Below, in pieces: positions 58,980-64,000 of a stretch of 64,000 bases of DNA; the first letter of the stretch is position 1; each line of letters starts with the position of its first letter. A model generated the notes under the pieces. The model made no database searches, was not told the DNA's origin, and worked only from the letters and a program-made list of their open reading frames with translations. A program made the position numbers and the translations under genes. The DNA is from Bog-473 sp963781955 (GTDB taxonomy: Bacteria > Actinomycetota > Acidimicrobiia > Acidimicrobiales > RAAP-2): contig CAWAHU010000001.1 of NCBI GenBank assembly GCA_963781955.1, positions 1,674,001 through 1,738,000 of the forward strand. Reading direction: 5' to 3'.

Positions 58980-59112
58980 CACCCTGGCGTCGGCCCATAC
59001 GAGTCGCTGGTTCACTCCCGAAGGTGACCGGTGGTTCGGGGTGTGGGCTTGTCCCGATCACCTCGAGGGGCTGACTGGGCTGCGGCAGTTCGGAGCACGA
59101 CAGTCGACCTGA
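58980..59112 (+). pseudogene. Second decayed copy of the HLEGLTG-family gene
   Basis: The frame ends with HYTLASAHTSRWFTPEGDRW, FGVWACPDHLEGLTGLRQFG and a TGA at 59110-59112. Upstream sequence in this frame is not protein-like, so only the C-terminal part remains. It resembles the fragment at 43.04-43.25 kb. A third trace (HLEGLTGLRQF) is encoded at 59306-59338. Confidence 0.5.
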
Positions 59113-59338
59113 GCGAGCAACGGGGCAAGAATGAGTGGATGGAGGAAGGTCGAAGCGCCAGGAGGGTGCTGTCCAGAGGGACCGTAGTTGCACTCGTTCT
59201 TCTCGGCCTCCTCTTGGGTCACCGAGTGAGGCGACGGGCTCTGGCCGCGAGGGGTAGGCCTCCGCCAACCCACAACCGTCGCCTCGATGAAATGCATGTC
59301 CCATCCACCTCGAGGGGCTGACGGGGCTGCGGCAGTTC
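59059..59338 (+). repeat. 33-bp direct repeat within degraded gene copies
   Basis: A 33-bp segment starting CACCTCGAGGGGCTGAC occurs at 59059-59091 and 59306-59338 with one mismatch (T or G after GAC). Both encode HLEGLTGLRQF. The spacing of 247 bp suggests an old tandem duplication that has since decayed. Confidence 0.65.
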
Positions 59339-59426
59339 CGGGGCGGCGGTAGGTGGGGTGCCCCATACCGGCATGAGTGGGGCAGGGTCGGCCGTCATGA
59401 AGCATCCGCCCGCACCCGTGCGACGC
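59113..59426. other. Stretch of gene remnants and repeats
   Basis: No complete gene. It holds the second 33-bp repeat copy and the second TGCCCCA/TGGGGCA hairpin (59359-59384). A plus-strand frame with RVLSRGTVVALVLLGLLLGH near 59160 hints at a lost membrane or signal segment. Confidence 0.45.
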
Positions 59427-60269
59427 TCAGTCGGCGTGACCATGCATCCCGCGCCGTCTCTCCCACATCGCACCGACCACCGCGCCCAGCGTGAGAACTG
59501 CGCCCATCACAATGAACCATGTGACCAGAGTGAAGACGACGCCGATGACGCCGTACATCTTGCTGTCGGAAACAATCGTCGAGGAGAAATTGAACGATGC
59601 GAAGACTCCCAGCCCGATCCACATGAGGGCGGTCACCAGCGCGGCGGGCCACACGCGCCGCCACGGCTCTCTTCCCGCCAGGAGAAAGTGGATCGACCAC
59701 CAGAAGAACAGCGCCAAATACGCCAAGTTCGCCAGTCCGAAGACGACAGGTCCAGCCGGGCCATTGCGCACACTTCTTGCGACAGCCGCGTCTCCGATGA
59801 AGAGGCCAGCGAGCACGGCGATCCAGACAAAACACCGAAGCACGTTGCCCCACCCCTTGCTCGGCGGGTGGTCAAAGGTGCGTTCATAGACGATCTGGAC
59901 CGATCTCGCCGTGGCCAACGTCCCCGCCAGAGCCAGAAGGAGGCCGATCAGGACGCTGAGGTTGAAGGAGGTCGCGGACGTTCTGAACAGCCCTTCGATG
60001 ACTCGCGCTCCTTGCCTGCTCGCGCCAAGGTGTTGTGCGATGTCGTCGTCGATTCGCGAACTCGCCAGTGAGCTGAGGAGTATCACCATCGGAAGCACCG
60101 AGAGGAGTAGTGCGGCACCGAACAGGATGATTCGGTCGCCGAAGTCGATGGCTCCCAGCTGATGCACGAACTCCTGAACAACCGAGCCCTGATATCGGTC
60201 GTTCCACGTTCGGGTGATCCTCTTCTTCGGGGTTTGGTCTGGCGCAGCTTCCAGGGGTGGCTGGCTCAT
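59427..60269 (-). CDS. YihY/BrkB-family membrane protein
   Basis: A 280-residue integral membrane protein of the YihY/virulence factor BrkB family. About six helices: IILFGAALLLSVLPMVILLS, LSVLIGLLLALAGTLATA, CFVWIAVLAGLFIGDAAVA, VVFGLANLAYLALFFWWSIHFLL, WPAALVTALMWIGLGVFASF and VIGVVFTLVTWFIVMGAVLTLGAVVGAMW. Originally misassigned as RNase BN; function remains open (possible transporter). ATG 60269 follows GGGGGAA. Convergent repeats lie downstream. Confidence 0.87.
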   Translation of the reverse strand: MSQPPLEAAPDQTPKKRITRTWNDRYQGSVVQEFVHQLGAIDFGDRIILFGAALLLSVLPMVILLSSLASSRIDDDIAQHLGASRQGARVIEGLFRTSATSFNLSVLIGLLLALAGTLATARSVQIVYERTFDHPPSKGWGNVLRCFVWIAVLAGLFIGDAAVARSVRNGPAGPVVFGLANLAYLALFFWWSIHFLLAGREPWRRVWPAALVTALMWIGLGVFASFNFSSTIVSDSKMYGVIGVVFTLVTWFIVMGAVLTLGAVVGAMWERRRGMHGHAD

Positions 60270-60507
60270 TTCCCCCAAACGTGCCGACCGACCGGTCGTC
60301 GGGATTATCCGACACTCGCCGAACCACCGCTGGGCCACGGGGGGTCCCCGATTTCGTCGGGCTGGGACCAAAGTCCCTACTGAATCCGGTCGGGAAGCAC
60401 ATGCTGTAGTTACGAACGAATCGAGGAGGTTGGCAGAGTCACGACGCAACCTTCGAGTCTGTGGCGGGCGCAATGGAAACGCCTCTCACAACCAGACCCG
60501 ATACCTT

Positions 60508-60543
60508 CCCCCACTTCCTCTCCACCCCGTTGGGAGGTGGGGG
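60508..60543 (+). terminator. Stable hairpin upstream of DUF7144-like gene
   Basis: CCCCCACTTCC (60508-60518) pairs with GGAGGTGGGGG (60533-60543) including one G-T pair around a 14-base loop. No T-tract. It could end a transcript entering from the left or shape the leader of the next gene. Confidence 0.4.
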
Positions 60544-60592
60544 TCGTTCGTACGTGAAATGCCGTGGAACAACCCGGCGATCTCAAATCAAG

Positions 60593-60636
60593 TGGGAGAT
60601 TGGTGATGGATGAATGGGAGATTGGTGATGGATGAA
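60593..60636 (+). repeat. 22-bp perfect tandem duplication over a translation start
   Basis: The unit TGGGAGATTGGTGATGGATG plus two more bases occurs at 60593-60614 and 60615-60636 without a mismatch. Each copy holds GGGAG, a spacer and ATGGATGAA. Copy 1 therefore opens a nine-codon frame (60606-60635) that overlaps the real start at 60628. See findings. Confidence 0.9.
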
Positions 60637-61014
60637 AAGGGTGAAGGCTGGCTCATCTTTGCAGCCGTCGTGCTCGGAGTCGCGGGCATCATGCGAGTCT
60701 TCGACGCCATCTGGGCGTTCCGTTATCACGGTGTGCTCCCCCAGAACTTCGAAGACGCCATCTTCGGTCACAGCCTGAAGACCTACGGCTGGGTGTACCT
60801 CGCCGTAGCCATTGTGCTCATCCTCTGTGCAGTCGGGGTTGTGGCACGATCACAGCTCAGTCGATGGATCGGAATCTTCGCTGGGGCGGTCATGGCGATC
60901 AGTGCAATCTGGTGGATGCCCTTCTACCCCGTGTGGTCGCTGACCTACATCATGGTCGGCGTCCTCGTTATCTACGGACTGGCCGCTCATGGCGGACGCG
61001 AAGTGACGCCGTAG
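60628..61014 (+). CDS. DUF7144-like four-helix membrane protein
   Basis: A 128-residue protein: MDEKGEGWLIFAAVVLGVAGIMRVFDAIWAF, then a helix near LKTYGWVYLAVAIVLILCAVGVVA, a third SQLSRWIGIFAGAVMAISAIWWM and a fourth WSLTYIMVGVLVIYGLAAHG. The W-x-x-F-A opening and spaced helices match actinobacterial DUF7144 proteins. Function unknown. ATG 60628 chosen; an in-frame ATG at 60610 would add six residues. Confidence 0.82.
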   Translation: MDEKGEGWLIFAAVVLGVAGIMRVFDAIWAFRYHGVLPQNFEDAIFGHSLKTYGWVYLAVAIVLILCAVGVVARSQLSRWIGIFAGAVMAISAIWWMPFYPVWSLTYIMVGVLVIYGLAAHGGREVTP

Positions 61015-61070
61015 TCTCGGATCGTTCGCACGAAACCATCCTGGCCCTGACCCACAGACGACCCGTCCCA

Positions 61071-61104
61071 GCGAACCGGCCCCGCTTCGGCGGGGGCGGT
61101 TCGC
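61071..61104 (+). terminator. 15-bp GC hairpin with TTCG tetraloop
   Basis: GCGAACCGGCCCCGC (61071-61085), loop TTCG, GCGGGGGCGGTTCGC (61090-61104): 14 of 15 pairs, capped by the extra-stable C(TTCG)G loop. It lies 57 bp after the DUF7144-like stop. No T-tract. A degraded relative is at 58.90-58.94 kb. Confidence 0.7.
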
Positions 61105-61757
61105 GTCCCGGTTGCCGGTCACCCGGTGGGGCGGAACTGTCCCATCGTCCCGGCTTGTAGGGATGTGGGCGTACGCTCGCAACCAAGGGTGCCGAACAGA
61201 AGAAGGGTCCGTGAAGAAACTCGCGAAGTTGTCGTGGCGGGCTCGAGGTTCTGGAGGTACTTGCACCGCCGAAGTTGACCACCCGATTCGCGGTTATCGA
61301 GTCAACCCAAGGTCTCTTTCCAATCCGCTCGACGGACCAACCCCAACGGTGTCGTGAATCTCCTTCGACGGGCTCGCTTATTGGGTCCGGCTCTCACCAT
61401 CCCAGGGCTGGCCGCGTTCGATTCGGGTGACCCAAGGCGATGTGGACGGAGCAAAGGATTAGATACCGGGCCCATGAGATAGTGCCGTGCCGGACGTCGA
61501 GGACGGGCCGAAGGCCGGCCGGGCGGCGGGCACACGGCATGGACGATCCGGTGCACTGGTGACGGAAAGGTACGCCGTCATCGGCCTCGGAGCTGTCGAT
61601 GGCCGCGGCGACCCGTTCGGGCGGGCTGGGTGTGTCATCTTGGCGGCGACGGTAAGTAGAACCGCAATGGCGCCATCCCGACTGAAGGCAGAGACCGGGC
61701 CGTCGATGCGCTCCGAATCGAAGTCGGATTGGACGACATGGCCCGGGCTCGGGCTCA

Positions 61758-62031
61758 ACGCGAAAATGACGCTACGTGACGCGGAGAAATGCGCTCCGCG
61801 ATCACGCGAAAATCACGCGACATCACGCGTGGATCACGCGAAATCCCAGAAAATCCGCGTGACGCCCGGTAAACGACGGTCAACGCGTTTACCACCTCTG
61901 ACCTGCGTTTTCCCTGGAGGCGGCGCCGGGAATCGAACCCGGGTAAAGGGCTTTGCAGGCCCATTACTCTAGGCCTCTGACCTGGGATTTTATGCCGCCA
62001 AGACACACAATGACGCGAAAATGACGCGTTT
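61758..62031. repeat. Phased TCACGCG/TGACGCG box array around tRNA remnant (att-like)
   Basis: TCACGCG begins at 61802, 61813, 61823 and 61834, spaced 11, 10 and 11 bp, that is one helical turn apart. TGACGC(G) boxes lie at 61767 and 61777 on the left and at 62011 and 62022 on the right. A 15-bp perfect repeat, ACGCGAAAATGACGC, occurs at 61758-61772 and 62013-62027. CCTCTGACCTG occurs at 61895-61905 and 61974-61984, bracketing the tRNA remnant. The layout resembles integrase arm sites around a core. Confidence 0.7.
61915..61978 (-). tRNA. tRNA-Cys (GCA) 3' part, 5' end damaged
   Basis: The minus strand has the 3' acceptor strand CGCCGCC, discriminator T and CCA, a perfect T-arm (CCGGG-TTCGATT-CCCGG), and an anticodon arm GGGC-CTGCAAA-GCCC (anticodon GCA). 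D-loop-like AGAGGCC is present. A full D-arm and the matching 5' acceptor GGCGGCG do not follow at the proper distance: GGCGGCA occurs but leaves a gap about 10 bases too long. It is therefore either a non-functional remnant or an attachment-site copy of the tRNA 3' end. Confidence 0.7.
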
Positions 62032-62738
62032 GGCGGCGTTGCGCCACCAGATCCACTACGCCGCCCTCCCCCGCCGACCCCTGGCAATGATCCGCTCCGC
62101 GTCGACCTTCGTACATGGGGATGGGGGTGGTGGACACCGCCCTTGAGGTGGTCCCCTGACGCCGGCGCAACCCCTACGGCACCGGGGGCCACCACGACAC
62201 CCCACGGACGCGAGCCAGCTCCGAAGGCGGACGAAGCCGGTCGCCCACCCTTTGGCGGCGATGCCCAGGATCAGTGATCCTGGGCTGATGGATGGGCCTG
62301 CCTCACCCCCAAACGAGAAGGCGGCGCATCCCTTCGCCTTGCATCGTGTCACGGGCCATTCGACGGCATCGATAGGTGTCCTTCGACAAGGCCGCCCGCC
62401 CTGCGCAGCGCGAAGAACTCCGTTCTGGCCAGCCGACCGGCCGAGGAAGGTGATGGCGCTGCAACCAGGCGAGAGGTCCCACCCCCCGAGCGCCTCGGCT
62501 TTCGGAGACTCGCAACCCGGCTGACATCATTCCCCGGCCCGTTTAGCGGCCTGCGCGGACACGCGTCACCCCCAACCGTCATACCCCCGCTCACCAAATC
62601 GTAAGCCGACCAAACCGTTTGCACCGGCGCTTTGGTGTGGATTCATGTCTCTCGGTCCATCAGGCCGCGTCGTGAGAAGTTCTGCCCGGTGGGATGCCCC
62701 ACTCGCCGGACGGTGGGCCGTTGGCATGAACCGATGCT

Positions 62739-63161
62739 TCAGCGAGAGATGTCCGGCCTTGCTTCGTCGAGTCGGCCCGCAACGTCGTAGAGGAGGCGTT
62801 TCGCCAGACCGGGAATGTCGTCGAGGAGTTGGTCCAACTCCGAGTGAGTGAGAACCAGAATCCCCAAGTCCGTCTCGGCCGTTATCGTCGCGTTGCGAGG
62901 GCGACGTGTCAGAACGGCCAGTTCTCCTACGACACCGCCTGCGGTGACCGACGCCACGTGCCGTCCGTCGCGGGTCACCGACGCGGTCCCCTCAAGGATG
63001 ATGAACAGCTCAAGACCGACTTCTCCCTCGCGAGCGAGCGTCTTCCCGGCCGGAACCCTCAGTTGGCTGGCCACTGTTCCAATCTCCCGAAGCTCCTTGT
63101 TGGTGCAGTTCGAGAACAGCCGAACCGATGCCAGGTAATGCAGGTACTCGTCACGACCCAT
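62739..63161 (-). CDS. Cyclic-nucleotide-binding-domain protein
   Basis: A 140-residue protein consisting of one cNMP-binding beta-roll (cap family): VRLFSNCTNKELREIGTVASQLRVPAGKTLAREGEVGLELFIILEGTASVTRDGRHVASVTAGGVVGELAVLTRRPRNATITAETDLGILVLT. The phosphate-binding cassette reads GGVVGELAVLTRRPRNATI, with the Glu and Arg intact. No DNA-binding helix follows, so it may act through protein contacts. ATG 63161 follows GGGAGGG. Confidence 0.9.
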   Translation of the reverse strand: MGRDEYLHYLASVRLFSNCTNKELREIGTVASQLRVPAGKTLAREGEVGLELFIILEGTASVTRDGRHVASVTAGGVVGELAVLTRRPRNATITAETDLGILVLTHSELDQLLDDIPGLAKRLLYDVAGRLDEARPDISR

Positions 63162-63539
63162 ATTCAGACCCTCCCGTTTTGAGGCCCGGTCCGATGTCCC
63201 ACTTCTACCAGAGCGTCGATCTGCTAGCCCCGCGACCGTTCCTGGCGGGGGCGGAAGGGTGACCCCCGATTGCCCGCCCGGCCCGCTGCCCGGAGGCGTG
63301 GGTCTGGCCCAGGACGAGGAGTAACCGGCCAACGGGCTCCGTCACTGGCAGACCCAGCCCGCCCAACAAAAAGCCTCCGATTCGGCTGAAGAATTTCGCG
63401 ACCTGACGGGGTGTCTGCCTCCGGATGAGGGTTGCCCGGAAGGCCAGGACGGTCAGGCAGTTCGGCACTTCGGAGACAACCTCGGAAAGCAGTTCCCATG
63501 TAGCGTCTTGGTCGGACTCTCCAGGGATGGGGGATCTTG
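63162..63539. other. Intergenic stretch without a gene
   Basis: Frames on both strands lack motifs. The left end is the leader of the cNMP-binding gene and the right end carries GGGATGGGGGA before the DHFR-like GTG. Confidence 0.5.
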
Positions 63540-64000
63540 GTGGGACAGATTCGGGTACACGAGTTCATCACCCTTGACGGTGTCATCGACACGCCATCGT
63601 GGACGATGGACTTCGGTTTCGATCCCAAGTTGGGCGAGGCCATCGGCGGGGCCATGGATGGGTGCAGCGGCATTCTCCTCGGTCGCAACACCTACGAGAT
63701 GTTCACCCCTGTGTGGTCACAAAGGACGGCGAAGGACGACCCAGGCGCGCCGTTCATGAACGGGACGACCAAGTACGTCGTCTCGTCGACGCTAAGAGAG
63801 GCCACCTGGGCGAACTCGAAGATCATCGGTGGCTATGACTCGACCGTCATCCAGCGAATCAAGAACGACAACGAGAGGGGCCTCTACCTGAGCGGCAGTG
63901 GCACCTTGGTGCGGCAGCTCCTCGCCGATGGGCTGGTGGACGAGCTCCACCTCTTCGTGTACCCGGTGACTCGGGGCCCGGGTCCTCTACTCTTTGTCGA
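63540..64000 (+). CDS. RibD C-terminal / DHFR-like domain protein, partial
   Basis: The first 153 residues of a dihydrofolate-reductase-fold protein (RibD_C family); the gene runs off the window. From GTG 63540: VGQIRVHEFITLDGVIDTPS, GFDPKLGEAIGGAMDGCSGILLGRNTYEMF, ANSKIIGGYDSTVIQRIKND, GLYLSGSGTLVRQLLADGLVDELHLFVYPV and GPGPLLF. The LGRNTYE and GSGTLVRQL segments bind NADPH in relatives. Stand-alone members are common in actinobacteria, and the physiological substrate is usually unknown. Confidence 0.9.
   Translation, partial: MGQIRVHEFITLDGVIDTPSWTMDFGFDPKLGEAIGGAMDGCSGILLGRNTYEMFTPVWSQRTAKDDPGAPFMNGTTKYVVSSTLREATWANSKIIGGYDSTVIQRIKNDNERGLYLSGSGTLVRQLLADGLVDELHLFVYPVTRGPGPLLFV

Larger units (their letters stand above)
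61015..62738. other. Gene-poor stretch
   Basis: No convincing complete gene in 1.7 kb. A 48-codon frame from GTG 61211 (KKLAKLSWRARGSGGTCTAE) has an AGAAGGG site but no family. The stretch contains the 61.1 kb hairpin, the damaged tRNA-Cys and its flanking box array. The 62.1-62.6 kb part shows nothing recognisable apart from a GATCAGTGATCC-like inverted repeat near 62268-62283. Confidence 0.55.

Noticed and set aside
61487..61972. A 161-codon frame ending GNRTRVKGFAGPLL
   Set aside because: Its 3' part is a translation of the tRNA-Cys antisense strand and the TCACGCG boxes, not a protein.

Overview
The window reads as chromosomal DNA of a high-GC actinobacterium. Support comes from the strong GC bias, frequent GTG starts, many genes that begin directly after a TANNNT box (leaderless style), a deazaflavin (F420)-type oxidoreductase, and a secreted L,D-transpeptidase carrying tandem GYWLVASDGG repeats. 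The order Acidimicrobiales is my best guess from gene content, but no marker gene fixes it.

Region 1 (1-24.2 kb) is dense and rich in catabolic and detoxification enzymes: three short-chain dehydrogenases, two formylglycine-type sulfatases, two cytochromes P450, a nitroreductase, an M20 peptidase, a haloalkane dehalogenase / Baeyer-Villiger monooxygenase / TrmO-like operon, an acyl-CoA dehydrogenase, an alpha/beta hydrolase, a class III CoA-transferase and a pyridine nucleotide-disulfide oxidoreductase, with ribose-5-phosphate isomerase A as a housekeeping landmark. Together they suit degradation of sterol-like, sulfated or halogenated compounds; the substrate is inference. Several minus-strand genes in the first 7.2 kb carry frameshifts.

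Region 2 (24.2-30.8 kb) holds beta-carbonic anhydrase, the L,D-transpeptidase, a PilZ protein, a CBS-pair protein and a membrane PAS-GGDEF-EAL protein. The PilZ and GGDEF-EAL genes suggest a c-di-GMP locus.

Region 3 (30.8-45.5 kb) is looser and accessory in character: DegV, zincin, a broken ankyrin gene, an FAD oxidase, a SHOCT protein / broken cupredoxin / His-rich membrane protein group, a GntR regulator with a divergent membrane protein, a lipoprotein, a cupin, a 5'-truncated IS1380 transposase, a Tat-exported racemase-fold PLP protein and several orphan small genes. It ends at tRNA-Val(GAC), whose 3' end faces the accessory DNA, as expected at an island boundary.

Region 4 (45.6-53.3 kb) is compact again: two phytanoyl-CoA dioxygenase-type proteins (one fused to an SCP2-like domain), a DEDD exonuclease, a sulfotransferase-like protein, YjbQ, a TMEM175-like channel, an ATP-grasp enzyme and a quinone oxidoreductase. 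Tiny coupled ORFs sit between some of these genes.

Region 5 (53.4-64 kb) mixes small stress or detoxification genes (AraC, glyoxalase-fold, DUF1059, PNPOx-like), nested IS3 remnants, decayed gene copies, a YihY/BrkB membrane protein and a DUF7144-like protein. It also has a gene-poor stretch with a 5'-damaged tRNA-Cys flanked by helically phased TCACGCG/TGACGCG boxes, which resembles an integration site. A cyclic-nucleotide-binding-domain protein and a partial RibD-C/DHFR-like gene close the window.
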